Origin: Aquirufa antheringensis
Lineage (GTDB): Bacteria > Bacteroidota > Bacteroidia > Cytophagales > Spirosomataceae
DNA: 64,000 nt
Direction: 5' to 3'
Assembly: GCF_004307425.1 (NCBI RefSeq)
Contig: NZ_SEWZ01000004.1
Span: 186,001-250,000, forward strand
The notes beneath the pieces are model-generated. The model searched no databases, had not been told where the DNA came from, and saw only the letters and a program-made list of their open reading frames with translations. Positions 1 to 9,498 of this stretch are shown piece after piece; the first letter of the stretch is position 1; every line of letters begins with the position of its first letter. The position numbers and the translations under genes were made by a program.

Positions 1-196
1 CTACTACTTGAAAACCTTTGGCTTGAAGTGCATCTAGATTTTCATTCAGATTGCAGGCCTGAGCAGTACAACCGGGTGTATTATCCTTGGGATAAAAATA
101 CAAGACTGTTTTCTTTCCACTAGGGATAGCAAAATTGTTTCCGTCAGAGTCCACCATGGATATGGTAGGAGCTGCATTACCTATTTGTAGTTTCAT
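1..196 (-). CDS. bcp: Bcp/PrxQ-type peroxiredoxin (thioredoxin-dependent thiol peroxidase), C-terminal part beyond window
   Basis: Only the first 65 residues are in the window; the gene runs off the left edge. The visible part has the thioredoxin-fold start and the PKDNTPGCTAQAC motif. This gives a peroxidatic cysteine at about residue 43 and a resolving cysteine five residues later, the spacing typical of the PrxQ/Bcp group, which reduces peroxides with thioredoxin in the cytoplasm. The start ATG lies one base after the stop of the FAH-family gene, which is transcribed first, so the two are probably co-transcribed. The family call is firm; the rest of the protein cannot be judged. Confidence 0.9.
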   Translation of the reverse strand, partial: MKLQIGNAAPTISMVDSDGNNFAIPSGKKTVLYFYPKDNTPGCTAQACNLNENLDALQAKGFQVV

Positions 197-197
197 A

Positions 198-809
198 TTA
201 TGAGATAGCTAATTCAAATAAGGGAGAATCCTCTAATGCCCCAGTCAATACATCTCCGATGGCAACAGGACCCACACCCGCAGGTGTACCGGTAAAAATA
301 TAATCCCCCGTTTTTAACGTAAAATACTTAGAGACTTCTTCTATCAGTTCTGCTACATTCCAAATCATCAACTCAGAATTTCCATCTTGAACTAATGCTC
401 CGTTCTTATGCAACGTAAAATGAATAGGGTTTTCTAAAATAGCAGGTACAAAAGGCTGCATTGCACTAACAAAGGCAGAACCATTAAAAGCTTTCGCTTT
501 TTCCCAAGGAAGTCCTTTTTCCTTTAATTTACTCTGTACATCTCTAGCTGTAAAGTCAATACCTAAGCCGTAAGAATCGATGTACTTGTGTGCAAATTTT
601 GCTTCAATATTTTTGCCCACTTTGCCTATCCTAAATACTAGCTCAAGTTCGTAATGAACATCAGAGGAGAATTTAGGATAGTAAAAGTGACTATTTGCAT
701 CTATTAAAGCCGTATCTGGCTTTAAAAAGACCACCGGTTCAGTAGGCCTTTCATTCGATAATTCAGTAATATGATCTACGTAATTACGACCGATGCAAAT
801 AATTTTCAT
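198..809 (-). CDS. Fumarylacetoacetate hydrolase (FAH) family protein, acylpyruvase-like
   Basis: This is a 203-residue single-domain FAH-fold protein, the length of the FAHD1/YcgM acylpyruvase group rather than of full fumarylacetoacetase. HYELELVFRIG near residues 52-62 supplies two of the acidic metal ligands, DFTARDVQ (85-92) a third, KAFNGSA (about 106-112) the active-site lysine region and FTGTPAGVG (172-180) the C-terminal signature. Such enzymes cleave or decarboxylate acylpyruvates and oxaloacetate with Mg2+ in the cytoplasm; the substrate here is unknown. It sits 3 bases downstream of sucC and directly upstream of the peroxiredoxin, suggesting one minus-strand transcript. Confidence 0.88.
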   Translation of the reverse strand: MKIICIGRNYVDHITELSNERPTEPVVFLKPDTALIDANSHFYYPKFSSDVHYELELVFRIGKVGKNIEAKFAHKYIDSYGLGIDFTARDVQSKLKEKGLPWEKAKAFNGSAFVSAMQPFVPAILENPIHFTLHKNGALVQDGNSELMIWNVAELIEEVSKYFTLKTGDYIFTGTPAGVGPVAIGDVLTGALEDSPLFELAIS

Positions 810-812
810 GGC

Positions 813-2003
813 TTATTTCAATACTTCTGATACTAAACGAGCGGCATCTTTTAATAAAACAGCTGAGAATACTTTCAAGCCAGAGTTATTAATGATCGCA
901 GCACCTTCTTCTGCATTTGTTCCTTGAAGACGAACAATGATAGGGATATTAATCTCACCAATGTTTTTGTACGCTTCTACAACTCCATTTGCAACGCGAT
1001 CACAACGAACGATACCACCAAAGATATTGATCAAGATTGCTTTTACATTGGGATCTTGTAGGATAATACGGAAACCAGCTTCAACTGTTTTCGCGTTTGC
1101 TCCACCCCCTACATCAAGGAAGTTAGCGGGATCGCCACCAGATAATTTAATAATATCCATAGTAGCCATCGCCAAACCAGCTCCGTTTACCATGCAACCT
1201 ACGTTACCATCTAATTTAACGTAGTTAAGATCATTTTCAGATGCTTCTACTTCTAATGGATCTTCTTCTTCGATATCACGTAAAACCGCTAAGTCTTTGT
1301 GACGGAATAAAGCGTTATCATCTAAGTTCACTTTAGCATCTACCGCTAAGATTTTATCATCAGATGTCTTCAACACAGGGTTGATTTCGAACATAGATGA
1401 ATCAGTCTCTACATAGGCACGGTACAATGATTGGATGAATTTAACCATCTCTTTCAAAGCAACACCACTTAAACCTAAAGCAAAGGCTACCTTACGTGCT
1501 TGGAAGTCTTGTAGACCTACACGTGGATCGATCCATTCTTTAATGATTTTTTCTGGACTATGCTCCGCTACCTCTTCGATGTCCATTCCACCTTCCGTAC
1601 TTGCCATGATGACATTGCAAGCCTTTGCGCGGTCTAATAAGATCGATAAATAGTATTCCTTCGGCTCAGAATCGCCAGGATAATACACATCCTCAGAAAT
1701 TAAAACTTTGTTAACTTTCTTTCCTTCAGGACCAGTTTGATGCGTAATTAATTGCATTCCCAATATTTGAGAAACGCGCTCTTTTACTTCATCTAAACTT
1801 TTAGCTAGTTTAACACCGCCCCCTTTTCCACGGCCACCCGCATGAATTTGAGCTTTAACAACAAACCATCCCGTGCCAGTCTGAGCTTTTAATTGCTCAG
1901 CCGCTGAAATAGCGTTGTCAACAGAGTCAATCACAATTCCTTCTTGAATGCGCACTCCGTAACCTTTTAAGATTTCTTTCGCTTGATATTCGTGAATATT
2001 CAT
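813..2003 (-). CDS. sucC: Succinyl-CoA synthetase (ADP-forming) beta subunit
   Basis: The 396-residue product has the normal SucC length and order. An N-terminal ATP-grasp domain starts MNIHEYQAKEILKGYGV and carries HAGGRGKGGGVKLAK; a C-terminal CoA-ligase domain carries the GGGANAKTVEAGF and NIFGGIVRCD motifs that bind phosphate and the alpha-subunit phosphohistidine loop. It makes ATP from succinyl-CoA in the TCA cycle together with SucD, which is not in this window. It is divergent from lolD with a 95-base intergenic gap and is followed after 3 bases by the FAH-family gene. Confidence 0.97.
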   Translation of the reverse strand: MNIHEYQAKEILKGYGVRIQEGIVIDSVDNAISAAEQLKAQTGTGWFVVKAQIHAGGRGKGGGVKLAKSLDEVKERVSQILGMQLITHQTGPEGKKVNKVLISEDVYYPGDSEPKEYYLSILLDRAKACNVIMASTEGGMDIEEVAEHSPEKIIKEWIDPRVGLQDFQARKVAFALGLSGVALKEMVKFIQSLYRAYVETDSSMFEINPVLKTSDDKILAVDAKVNLDDNALFRHKDLAVLRDIEEEDPLEVEASENDLNYVKLDGNVGCMVNGAGLAMATMDIIKLSGGDPANFLDVGGGANAKTVEAGFRIILQDPNVKAILINIFGGIVRCDRVANGVVEAYKNIGEINIPIIVRLQGTNAEEGAAIINNSGLKVFSAVLLKDAARLVSEVLK

Positions 2004-2098
2004 TTAGTAAAATTTTAATTTCGTGAAATTACTATTTATTTGCGTAAATATTAAATAACCAGTCATTCATTCGTATTTTCTAAAAAAAAGACAAAAAA

Positions 2099-2752
2099 AT
2101 GTTAGAATTAAAAAATATTTCCAAAAGTTATGGAACTCAATTAATTCTAGACAATATCTCTTTACAAGTAAAGGAGTCTGAAATGGTGAGTATTTTAGGC
2201 CCATCAGGATCTGGTAAAAGTACGCTGCTTCAGATTATGGGCTTATTAATGAAAGCAGATGCTGGTCAGATATACTTAGATGGGATTGATTATGCTGCGC
2301 TGGTAGAAAAAGATCAAGCTACATTCCGAAATCAGAAACTAGGTTTCGTCTTTCAGTTTCATCATTTATTAGGCGAGTTTACTTGTGAAGAAAACATCAA
2401 GTTCCCTCTCTTTATTAAAGGTGGTAAACTGGGTGAAGCTGATTTAGAACTATTTGATAAAATAGTCCAAACCTTAGGCATTCAACCCATTCTGCATAAA
2501 TTACCTTCACAAATATCAGGTGGAGAGCAACAGCGAGTAGCGGTTGCCCGCGCTTTGATTAATCGCCCTACCCTCTTGTTAGCGGATGAGCCCACAGGTA
2601 ATTTGGATAATAAGAATGCAGAAACATTGTATGCTCTGTTTGTTGAATTAAAAGCGGTTTGGCAACAACGGATAATCATGGTTACGCACAATGAGAAATT
2701 AACCTCCCATTCTGATCAGGTTATTTATCTAAATTCCGGTAGAATCGAATAG
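2099..2752 (+). CDS. lolD: ABC transporter ATP-binding protein, LolD type (lipoprotein release)
   Basis: A 217-residue ATPase containing one complete nucleotide-binding domain: Walker [10 protein letters not shown] (34-42), Q-loop glutamine in VFQFHH (about 86), signature ISGGEQQ (139-145), Walker B LLLADEP (159-165) and the switch histidine in MVTHNE (about 197). Length and sequence fit the MacB/LolD/FtsE group, and LolD is the likely role: powering LolCE to extract lipoproteins from the inner membrane. No LolC/E permease lies next to it, so assignment to Lol rather than another MacB-like exporter is inference. It precedes miaB by 52 bases. Confidence 0.85.
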   Translation: MLELKNISKSYGTQLILDNISLQVKESEMVSILGPSGSGKSTLLQIMGLLMKADAGQIYLDGIDYAALVEKDQATFRNQKLGFVFQFHHLLGEFTCEENIKFPLFIKGGKLGEADLELFDKIVQTLGIQPILHKLPSQISGGEQQRVAVARALINRPTLLLADEPTGNLDNKNAETLYALFVELKAVWQQRIIMVTHNEKLTSHSDQVIYLNSGRIE

Positions 2753-2771
2753 AATTACTGCCAAAATGTCA

Positions 2772-2779
2772 TAAATTTG
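2772..2779 (+). promoter_or_regulatory. Predicted -7 promoter box for miaB operon
   Basis: TAAATTTG is an exact TAnnTTTG box, the -7 element of Bacteroidota primary sigma promoters, 25 bases before the miaB start. No convincing TTTG -33 box is seen 19 bases upstream, so activity is inferred from position and box alone. Confidence 0.5.
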
Positions 2780-2804
2780 CAATCTAAATTTCATTGATTG
2801 TAAA

Positions 2805-4220
2805 ATGCAAGATTTAAAAGTACTGACGAAGGAAGAGAAAGAGGGTTTGGATGTTCCGAGAATTTCGGAGGATCAGGTGGCAGAGAACTCTTTTGGAAGA
2901 AAGGTTTATATCGAAAGTTATGGCTGTCAAATGAATTTTGCAGACTCCGAAGTCGTGACCGCCATCCTACAAGAAAACGGTTATTTTACAACGTCAAACG
3001 TTAAAGAAGCGCATACTATCTTATTAAATACGTGTGCTATTCGCGAGAATGCGGAACACAAAATTCGCCATCGTCTTCAGGTATTCACTCATTTAAAGGC
3101 AAAGAATCCTGCATTAACTGTAGGGATTTTAGGTTGTATGGCGGAACGCTTGAAGACTAAATTAATCGATGATGAAAAGATTGTCGATTTAGTAGCCGGT
3201 CCAGATGCGTATCGTGATCTTCCTGCGCTATTAGACGAAGTTTCGAATGGCCAAAAAGCCATCAACGTTTTCCTCTCTCGCGAGGAAACTTACGGCAACA
3301 TCGAACCTGTTCGACTAAATTCAAACGGTGTTACGGCAATGGTCAGTATCATGCGTGGTTGCGACAATATGTGTACTTTCTGCGTTGTTCCTTATACGAG
3401 AGGACGCGAAAGATCACGTGATTTACCATCAATTATCGCAGAATGCGAGAAATTATTCCAGCAAGGTTATCGGGAAGTAACTTTACTTGGTCAAAACGTA
3501 GACTCCTACAAATGGACCTCTGAAGAGGGTCAATTGGTCAATTTTGCCCATTTACTGGAGGCCGTTGCCTTAGTCAGTCCTTTGTTACGCGTTCGATTCT
3601 CTACTTCGCATCCAAAAGATATCACAGACGAAGTATTGTATACGATGAAGAAATACGATAACATCTGTAAGAATATACATTTACCTGCACAGAGCGGGAG
3701 TAATCGAATTTTGGAATTAATGAAGCGTTCGTATACTCGAGAATGGTACCTAGACCGAATTAAGTCCATCCGAAACATTTTAGGTGAAGAATGCGGCGTT
3801 TCTCAAGATATGATTGCTGGGTTCTGCACTGAGACTGAAGAAGATCACCAGGACACTTTATCCTTGTTAGCGGAAGTAGAATATGATTTTGGATATATGT
3901 TCGCTTATTCTGAGCGACCAGGAACACCAGCGGAAAAGAAATTAACGGATGATGTGCCAGAAGAAGTAAAGATGCGTCGTCTACAGGAAATCATTGATTT
4001 ACAACGCATTCATTCAGCTAAACGCAATGAAATGTGGGTAGGCAGAAAGGTTCAAGTATTAATAGAGGGAGATTCAAAGAAATCGAAACTACATCACTTT
4101 GGAAAAATAGATTCAAATAAAGTGGTCGTATTCCCTAAAGGAAGCGAAGTTAAAGGAGATTATGTGTATGTCAATGTAACTCATTGTACATCAGGAACTT
4201 TATTAGGTGAATTATGTTAG
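2805..4220 (+). CDS. miaB: tRNA-2-methylthio-N6-dimethylallyladenosine synthase
   Basis: A 471-residue radical-SAM methylthiotransferase. The N-terminal UPF0004 domain has three cluster cysteines at about 41 ([13 protein letters not shown]), 77 ([13 protein letters not shown]) and 111 ([11 protein letters not shown]). The radical SAM domain has CDNMCTFC at 186-193, and a C-terminal TRAM RNA-binding domain covers roughly 405-470. It adds a methylthio group to i6A37 of tRNAs reading UNN codons. It heads a tight plus-strand run; the next gene starts inside its last 7 bases, indicating translational coupling. Confidence 0.97.
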   Translation: MQDLKVLTKEEKEGLDVPRISEDQVAENSFGRKVYIESYGCQMNFADSEVVTAILQENGYFTTSNVKEAHTILLNTCAIRENAEHKIRHRLQVFTHLKAKNPALTVGILGCMAERLKTKLIDDEKIVDLVAGPDAYRDLPALLDEVSNGQKAINVFLSREETYGNIEPVRLNSNGVTAMVSIMRGCDNMCTFCVVPYTRGRERSRDLPSIIAECEKLFQQGYREVTLLGQNVDSYKWTSEEGQLVNFAHLLEAVALVSPLLRVRFSTSHPKDITDEVLYTMKKYDNICKNIHLPAQSGSNRILELMKRSYTREWYLDRIKSIRNILGEECGVSQDMIAGFCTETEEDHQDTLSLLAEVEYDFGYMFAYSERPGTPAEKKLTDDVPEEVKMRRLQEIIDLQRIHSAKRNEMWVGRKVQVLIEGDSKKSKLHHFGKIDSNKVVVFPKGSEVKGDYVYVNVTHCTSGTLLGELC

Positions 4221-5500
4221 ATAATAGTCATCTTGCCAGTATAAAAGCACGATTTGGGATCATTGGCAATGCCCCTGCCCTTTTGCGTGCCATTTCTGTA
4301 GCGGAACAAGTAGCAGCGACGGATATGACCGTATTGATTACAGGGGAAAGTGGTTCAGGTAAAGAATCCTTTTCTAAAATTATTCATTCCCTTTCTAAAC
4401 GCAAACATGGTGCCTTTATCGCTGTAAACTGTGGTGCAATACCGGAAGGAACGATTGATTCTGAATTGTTTGGGCATGAGAAAGGATCTTTTACAGGTGC
4501 TATTGAAGCGCGTAAAGGATATTTTGAAGTAACGGATGGTGGAACCATCTTTCTAGATGAAATAGCCGAAATGCCTCTAGGTACTCAAGCACGGTTGTTG
4601 CGTGTGTTAGAGAATGGGGAATTTTACCGTGTTGGATCCTCTAAAGTACAAAAGACCAATGCGCGCGTTGTGGCTGCCACGAATCTCAACTTACAGCAGG
4701 CCATTGAAAAAGGAAAATTCAGAGAGGATCTGTATTATCGATTAAGTACAGTTCCTATTTACGTTCCACCTTTGCGTGAACGCGGAGATGACATTGAATT
4801 ACTTTTTAGGAAGTTTACGACTGATTTTTCGGAATCACATCGAGTAAAACCGATTATGCTGACGAAAGAAGCAAAAGATTTGCTTCAAAAACAGCGTTTT
4901 CCAGGTAATATACGTCAATTAAAAAATTTGGCAGAACAAATTTCAGTTTTGGAATTAGGCGATCGAATAATAGATGAATTGCAGTTACAGTATTATTTGG
5001 ACTTCAATGAGCCCAAATTAGGCAATTCGGTTGTCAAATCAGATGCTTTTTCCGGTCCTGAGGGAATGAATGAGCGGGAGATCTTGTATAAAATCTTGTT
5101 TGATTTAAAGCGAGATGTAACAGAATTGAAAAAGATATTATTGAAAGTAGTGGAATCAGATCAGTCCAAAGCGTACGAGATTCTACACGATAATATGGCT
5201 ATCTTTGAGGATGTTAGAAATCATCCTGAAGTGAGTAATACCCCTTCTGGATTATCTTTACCTGTACACGAGCAAGAGGAGATGAAATATGAAGATGAAC
5301 CCATTGATTCGAATTATGAAGAGGTCATCTTACCTGCTAACGATGTGACGTTATCCTTAGAGAAACAAGAAAAAGAAATCATTATCCGAGCCTTAAAGAA
5401 GAATAAGAACAAACGTAAGTACGCGGCAAAAGATTTAGGGATCTCGGAGCGTACTTTGTACCGTAAAATCAAGCAATATGATTTGGAAGAAATGGATTAA
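4214..5500 (+). CDS. Sigma-54 interaction domain transcriptional activator with Fis-type HTH, no sensor domain
   Basis: The 428-residue protein begins almost at once with the AAA+ domain: Walker A GESGSGKE (44-51), a GSFTGA loop at 91-96 in place of the usual GAFTGA, and Walker B IFLDEI (112-117). A poorly conserved, acidic linker (about 265-385) follows, then a Fis-type helix-turn-helix with [19 protein letters not shown] at about 407-425. There is no receiver, PAS or GAF domain, so its activity may be set by abundance or a partner. It overlaps miaB by 7 bases and lptE by 23, so it is embedded in an envelope-biogenesis operon. The targets are unknown. Confidence 0.9.
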   Translation: MLDNSHLASIKARFGIIGNAPALLRAISVAEQVAATDMTVLITGESGSGKESFSKIIHSLSKRKHGAFIAVNCGAIPEGTIDSELFGHEKGSFTGAIEARKGYFEVTDGGTIFLDEIAEMPLGTQARLLRVLENGEFYRVGSSKVQKTNARVVAATNLNLQQAIEKGKFREDLYYRLSTVPIYVPPLRERGDDIELLFRKFTTDFSESHRVKPIMLTKEAKDLLQKQRFPGNIRQLKNLAEQISVLELGDRIIDELQLQYYLDFNEPKLGNSVVKSDAFSGPEGMNEREILYKILFDLKRDVTELKKILLKVVESDQSKAYEILHDNMAIFEDVRNHPEVSNTPSGLSLPVHEQEEMKYEDEPIDSNYEEVILPANDVTLSLEKQEKEIIIRALKKNKNKRKYAAKDLGISERTLYRKIKQYDLEEMD

Positions 5501-5984
5501 TGTATTCGTTTTAGGAGCAGTAATAGTGGGTTTATCCTCCTGTTATAGCTTTAAAGGAGCTAGTTTAGATCCTAACCTTAAAACAATACAAGTCAGCAAT
5601 ATCCGCATGGAAACAGCTGGTGGTCCCGCTAACCTTAGTTTGGAATTAAATGAAAAGTTAAAAGAGTACTTTCAGCGCAATACCTCATTAAAGATTAATA
5701 ATAAGAACCCTGATTTATTAATTGAGGGAAGTATTGTAGGTTATGAATTAACGCCTCAAGCACCTACTGGAGATGATAAAGCCGGATTAAATCGCATTAC
5801 ATTGCGTGTTCAATTTCGGTTGATAAATCGCTTAGATGAGGACAAGAATTTTGAACAAGAATTTTCATTCTATCAAGATTTTCCACAAAGCCAGACATTG
5901 ACACAAGTGGAAAAAGCTTTGATTCCTAAATTAGTAGATCAGATTATTTTAGATTTGTTTAATAAAATTGCGGGAGACTGGTAA
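5478..5984 (+). CDS. lptE: LptE-family LPS assembly lipoprotein
   Basis: A 168-residue lipoprotein. A short basic N-terminus and hydrophobic segment lead to the lipobox LSSC, with the modified cysteine at residue 22. The body resembles the Bacteroidota LptE-like family (SLELNEKLKEYFQRNTSL, then DLLIEGSIVGYELTPQAP), one alpha/beta domain that plugs the LptD barrel and helps place LPS in the outer leaflet. It starts 23 bases inside the upstream activator gene and is followed one base after its stop by the next gene. Function is assigned by family and context; LptD is not in the window. Confidence 0.82.
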   Translation: MIWKKWINVFVLGAVIVGLSSCYSFKGASLDPNLKTIQVSNIRMETAGGPANLSLELNEKLKEYFQRNTSLKINNKNPDLLIEGSIVGYELTPQAPTGDDKAGLNRITLRVQFRLINRLDEDKNFEQEFSFYQDFPQSQTLTQVEKALIPKLVDQIILDLFNKIAGDW

Positions 5985-5985
5985 T

Positions 5986-6513
5986 ATGGAAACTTCGAAA
6001 GCACAAAAGCTTTGGTTCTTATTGAACAAAATTGATCGGTCGGATCAAATGGACCTAAATCAGGATAAAGCTATTTATCCCTATTTCTATTTACTTCATT
6101 GGAATGAGCGTTTTTCTATTTTAAAGCAGCAAAAGATTGCGCTTCAGTCTTCTCAACGCAGACAATACTTTGAGTCTATTTATGATATTTCTAGTGAAAT
6201 GGAAGAAATACCAGAAATTATTCCTGCAGAAGAAATCAAAGCCCTACAAGATTCCCTTATTGATCAGTTTATTTTAAATCAGCCTACTTTAGCTAAACCC
6301 AAAAGAAGTGATTTAGATGATACCCCTCAAGAAGATTTAGCAGCCACAACGTTTGCCCTACCCGTATCTGAAACGGTGGCTATTCTATTAACAAAGCAAG
6401 GTAAATATTTACAAGCGATTGAATTATATGAGAAGTTAAGTTTGATTAAACCTGAAAAAAGACTTTACTTTGCAACTCGAATTTTAGAAATACAAAATTT
6501 ACTAACAGAATAA
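5986..6513 (+). CDS. Conserved hypothetical protein with C-terminal TPR-like helix pair
   Basis: A 175-residue soluble protein without signal peptide or membrane segment. The start is taken as the ATG one base after the lptE stop (METSKAQKLW); an earlier in-frame TTG inside lptE is less likely. The N-terminal half is helical and charged and is not recognised. Residues about 135-170 (AILLTKQGKYLQAIELYEKL, then KPEKRLYFATRIL) look like a single tetratricopeptide-type helix pair. It is flanked by lptE and secG (2-base gap), so a role in envelope assembly or secretion is plausible, but no function is known to me. Confidence 0.78.
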   Translation: METSKAQKLWFLLNKIDRSDQMDLNQDKAIYPYFYLLHWNERFSILKQQKIALQSSQRRQYFESIYDISSEMEEIPEIIPAEEIKALQDSLIDQFILNQPTLAKPKRSDLDDTPQEDLAATTFALPVSETVAILLTKQGKYLQAIELYEKLSLIKPEKRLYFATRILEIQNLLTE

Positions 6514-6515
6514 AT

Positions 6516-6833
6516 ATGTTTACTTTATTAATTTCATTGATTGTTATCTTTTCAGCCTTGTTAGTTGTGCTTATTTTAGTACAAAACCCGAAAGGTGGTG
6601 GTATTAGCGGAGAATTTTCTTCTTCTGGGGCTACACAGATGTTTGGCGTTCAGAAAACGGGGGATCTTGTGGAACAATTAACTTGGGGTTTCTCCATTGC
6701 TATTTTGGTTTTAGTTTTAGTTACTAATTTCACTTTATCTGATGCTAAAGAAACAAGTACTTCTGTAAACGTAGAAAAAGCAGCTACTAAAACGGTACCT
6801 GTTGCTCCTGCTCCAGTAGCGCCTAAGCAATAG
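6516..6833 (+). CDS. secG: Preprotein translocase subunit SecG
   Basis: A 105-residue inner-membrane protein with two hydrophobic segments (about 2-20 and 50-71) flanking the loop VQNPKGGGISGEFSSSGATQ, the SecG signature. SecG is the accessory subunit of the SecYEG channel. The tail after the second segment is Ala/Pro/Val-rich (PVAPAPVAPK), common in this phylum. It closes the miaB-lptE-secG run and is followed by a hairpin at 6861-6889, so groES probably has its own promoter. Confidence 0.95.
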   Translation: MFTLLISLIVIFSALLVVLILVQNPKGGGISGEFSSSGATQMFGVQKTGDLVEQLTWGFSIAILVLVLVTNFTLSDAKETSTSVNVEKAATKTVPVAPAPVAPKQ

Positions 6834-6860
6834 TTTTTACTTATATAGCCTTTTTAATAC

Positions 6861-6891
6861 TGCCAAAATTTCAGCAATGAGTTTTGGCATT
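6861..6891 (+). terminator. Probable terminator hairpin after secG
   Basis: TGCCAAAA at 6861-6868 pairs perfectly with TTTTGGCA at 6882-6889 around a 13-base loop, followed by a T-rich but interrupted tract (TTATTATT). It separates the miaB-secG operon from groESL. The weak T-run makes it a moderate call. Confidence 0.55.
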
Positions 6892-6907
6892 ATTATTGTA
6901 TGAGCCT

Positions 6908-6938
6908 TTGTACCATGTTCGCATGGATGTATAATCTC
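6908..6938 (+). promoter_or_regulatory. Candidate groESL promoter with internal palindrome
   Basis: TTG at 6908-6910 is followed after exactly 19 bases by TATAATCTC at 6930, a partial match to the Bacteroidota TTG-N19-TAnnTTTG layout. The spacer contains CCATG-TTCG-CATGG (6913-6926), a 5-bp inverted repeat with a TTCG centre, placed where a repressor would block RNA polymerase. No CIRCE element is present. The promoter is partial and the operator role is inference. Confidence 0.45.
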
Positions 6939-6963
6939 TAATTTAAAATTAAATTTATAACAC

Positions 6964-7242
6964 ATGTCAAATTTAAGTATTAAGCCCTTAGCGGATCGGG
7001 TTGTTGTAGAACCAGCTCAAGCTGAAGAAAAAACAGCATTTGGTATCATTATTCCTGACACAGCGAAAGAGAAACCACAAAAAGGAACAATCGTAGCGGT
7101 GGGAAATGGAAAGAAAGACGAGCCTATCACTGTAAAAGTAGGTGATTCGGTTTTGTACGGTAAATACTCTGGTACAGAAATCATTATTGATGGTAAAGAT
7201 TACCTAATCATGCGTGAGTCTGACATTTTTGCAGTTTTATAA
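6964..7242 (+). CDS. groES: Co-chaperonin GroES
   Basis: A 92-residue Hsp10. It starts with [20 protein letters not shown], then has the mobile loop ending [15 protein letters not shown] and the C-terminal [11 protein letters not shown] segment of GroES. Heptamers cap GroEL and close the folding chamber. It lies 29 bases upstream of groL in the usual bicistronic order. Regulation may act at the palindrome between the putative -33 and -7 elements. Confidence 0.98.
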   Translation: MSNLSIKPLADRVVVEPAQAEEKTAFGIIIPDTAKEKPQKGTIVAVGNGKKDEPITVKVGDSVLYGKYSGTEIIIDGKDYLIMRESDIFAVL

Positions 7243-7271
7243 TTTTAACAATTCATTAATTACAAAATCAT

Positions 7272-8903
7272 ATGGCAAAGGAACTATTTTTCGACAGCGA
7301 AGCGCGCGAAAAGATGAAAAGAGGGGTTGATACCCTTGCAAATGCAGTTAAAGTAACTTTAGGACCTAAAGGTCGCAATGTTATTATTGATAAGAAATTC
7401 GGTTCACCATCGATTACAAAAGATGGTGTATCGGTAGCAAAAGAAATTGAATTAGAGGACGCTGTGGAAAACATGGGTGCTCAATTAGTAAAAGAGGTTG
7501 CTTCTAAAACCGCTGATCAGGCTGGTGACGGTACAACTACTGCCACTGTATTAGCTCAATCTATCTACACCATTGGTTCTAAAAACGTAGCTGCGGGTGC
7601 CAATCCAATGGATTTGAAACGCGGTATAGAGAAGGCGGTTGACGCAATCGTAGCTGATTTGAAAAAACAATCTCGTGCGATCACCACTTCTAAAGAAATT
7701 GCTCAGGTAGCAACGATTTCTGCAAACAATGATTCTGAAATCGGAACGATGATTTCTTCAGCTATGGAGAAAGTCGGTCGTGAAGGTGTTATTACCGTAG
7801 AAGAAGCTCGTGGTACTGAAACTGAAGTAAAAACAGTAGAAGGTATGCAGTTCGATCGTGGTTATTTATCTGCTTACTTCGTAACAAATACAGACAAAAT
7901 GGAGGTTGAATTAGAAAAACCATTCATTTTGATCTCTGAGAAGAAAGTTTCTTCAATGAAGGAATTGCTTCCTGTATTAGAGGCAGTAGCACAAACTGGT
8001 CGTCCCCTATTGATCATCTCTGAAGATGTGGATGGAGAGGCTTTAGCTACTCTAGTTGTTAACAAAATGCGCGGAGCATTGAAAGTGGCTGCTGTGAAGG
8101 CTCCAGGTTTCGGTGATCGTCGTAAAGCGATGCTAGAAGATATCGCGATCTTAACGGGCGGTACTGTTATCGCAGAAGAAAGAGGTTTCAAATTAGAAAA
8201 TGCAACGATCGAATATTTAGGTCAAGCTGAGAAAGTGATCATTGACAAAGACAATACGACTATTGTAAATGGCGCTGGATCAAAAGACAATATTGAAAAT
8301 CGTGTGAATCAGATCAAAGCTCAAATCGAGAATACAACATCTGATTACGATCGTGAGAAATTACAAGAGCGTTTAGCTAAGTTATCCGGTGGTGTAGCTA
8401 TTCTTTACATCGGTGCTGCTACGGAAGTAGAGATGAAAGAGAAGAAAGACCGCGTTGATGATGCATTACACGCTACTCGTGCCGCTGTTGAAGAAGGTAT
8501 CGTAGCTGGTGGTGGTGTCGCACTTATTCGCGCTATCCAATCTTTAGATAAATTAAAAGGCGAGAATGAAGATCAATTAACAGGTATCAACATCATCCGT
8601 CAAGCAGTTGAATCACCATTACGTACTATCGTTGCGAATGCGGGTGGTGAAGGTTCTGTAGTAATCAATGCTGTAAAAGCTGGGAAAGATGATTTCGGTT
8701 ATAATGCACGCGAAGATAAATATGAAAATATGATCGCTGCGGGTATTATTGACCCTACTAAGGTTACACGTTTAGCATTGGAAAATGCAGCGTCTATCGC
8801 AGGCTTGTTGTTAACAACAGAGTGTGTGATTGCTGACAAACCGGCAAACGAACCAGCTCACGGACATGGCCCAGGTGGCGGTGGAATGGGTGGAATGATG
8901 TAA
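7272..8903 (+). CDS. groL: Chaperonin GroEL (60 kDa)
   Basis: The 543-residue product has full GroEL length. Nucleotide-binding motifs include [14 protein letters not shown] and the [10 protein letters not shown] loop; the mid-domain has [10 protein letters not shown] and the apical region [15 protein letters not shown]. The C-terminus is the Gly/Met-rich tail [11 protein letters not shown] that lies inside the cavity. It folds cytosolic proteins with GroES. An intrinsic terminator directly follows, ending the groESL unit. Confidence 0.99.
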   Translation: MAKELFFDSEAREKMKRGVDTLANAVKVTLGPKGRNVIIDKKFGSPSITKDGVSVAKEIELEDAVENMGAQLVKEVASKTADQAGDGTTTATVLAQSIYTIGSKNVAAGANPMDLKRGIEKAVDAIVADLKKQSRAITTSKEIAQVATISANNDSEIGTMISSAMEKVGREGVITVEEARGTETEVKTVEGMQFDRGYLSAYFVTNTDKMEVELEKPFILISEKKVSSMKELLPVLEAVAQTGRPLLIISEDVDGEALATLVVNKMRGALKVAAVKAPGFGDRRKAMLEDIAILTGGTVIAEERGFKLENATIEYLGQAEKVIIDKDNTTIVNGAGSKDNIENRVNQIKAQIENTTSDYDREKLQERLAKLSGGVAILYIGAATEVEMKEKKDRVDDALHATRAAVEEGIVAGGGVALIRAIQSLDKLKGENEDQLTGINIIRQAVESPLRTIVANAGGEGSVVINAVKAGKDDFGYNAREDKYENMIAAGIIDPTKVTRLALENAASIAGLLLTTECVIADKPANEPAHGHGPGGGGMGGMM

Positions 8904-8924
8904 TTTTAATTAGATTAATCCTTG

Positions 8925-8955
8925 AAAACTCCCCATATTTGGGGAGTTTTTTTTT
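8925..8955 (+). terminator. Intrinsic terminator of groESL
   Basis: AAAACTCCCCA (8925-8935) pairs with TGGGGAGTTTT around a 4-base loop and runs into nine or more T residues. This is a strong Rho-independent terminator between groL and the nucleotidase gene. Confidence 0.93.
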
Positions 8956-8967
8956 GAATAAGACCGT

Positions 8968-9498
8968 ATGAAAAGAATTGCCATTGATATGGATGACGTT
9001 TTGGCGAAAACCACGCACGTTATCATTGATCGAATTAATCAATTAGTTGAAAAAAAATATAGTTACGAAGAACTAATGTCAGGGAATACATCCGTGAAAG
9101 AAGAGTTTTACGGCCACTATTTAGCTAATAACTCGTTTTTGTGGGAACCTGGGTTCTTTGAACATATTCCCGTCAATGAAGATGCCGTAGAGGTAGTTAA
9201 AAAATTAACGGAACGCTATGAAGTTTTCATCGTTTCTGCAGCTACCGAATTTCCTAATTCACTAAAAGAGAAAATAGGATGGATGGAGCAGTATTTTCCT
9301 TTTATCACGTGGAAACATATCGTTTTCTGTGGGCATAAACACATGATTCAAGCAGATTACTTGATTGATGATCATGAAAAGAATTTACACACATTTACGG
9401 GCACTCCCCTCCTATTTACTGCACCGCACAATTTGCATATCCATGATTTCCAGCGGGTCAATAATTGGAAGGAAGTTGAAAAATTACTGTTAGATTAA
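8968..9498 (+). CDS. 5'(3')-deoxyribonucleotidase-like HAD phosphatase (NT5C family)
   Basis: A 176-residue HAD-fold enzyme starting MKRIAIDMDDVLAKTTH, where Asp7 is the expected nucleophile and Asp9 the general acid. FIVSAATEFPNSLKEK carries the motif II serine/threonine region and YLIDDHEKNL the motif IV aspartates. Family members dephosphorylate deoxyribonucleoside monophosphates and help balance dNTP pools. The stop codon shares a base with the start of the following MFS gene, suggesting coupling, although a functional link is not evident. Confidence 0.82.
   Translation: MKRIAIDMDDVLAKTTHVIIDRINQLVEKKYSYEELMSGNTSVKEEFYGHYLANNSFLWEPGFFEHIPVNEDAVEVVKKLTERYEVFIVSAATEFPNSLKEKIGWMEQYFPFITWKHIVFCGHKHMIQADYLIDDHEKNLHTFTGTPLLFTAPHNLHIHDFQRVNNWKEVEKLLLD

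Noticed and set aside
2765-2785. Sigma-54 promoter ahead of miaB (TGTCATAAATTTGCA)
   Set aside because: Spacing between the GG-like and GC elements is one base short and the first G of GG is T; the overlapping TAAATTTG primary box explains the site better.
6834-6963. CIRCE/HrcA operator ahead of groES
   Set aside because: No TTAGCACTC-N9-GAGTGCTAA or close variant was found.
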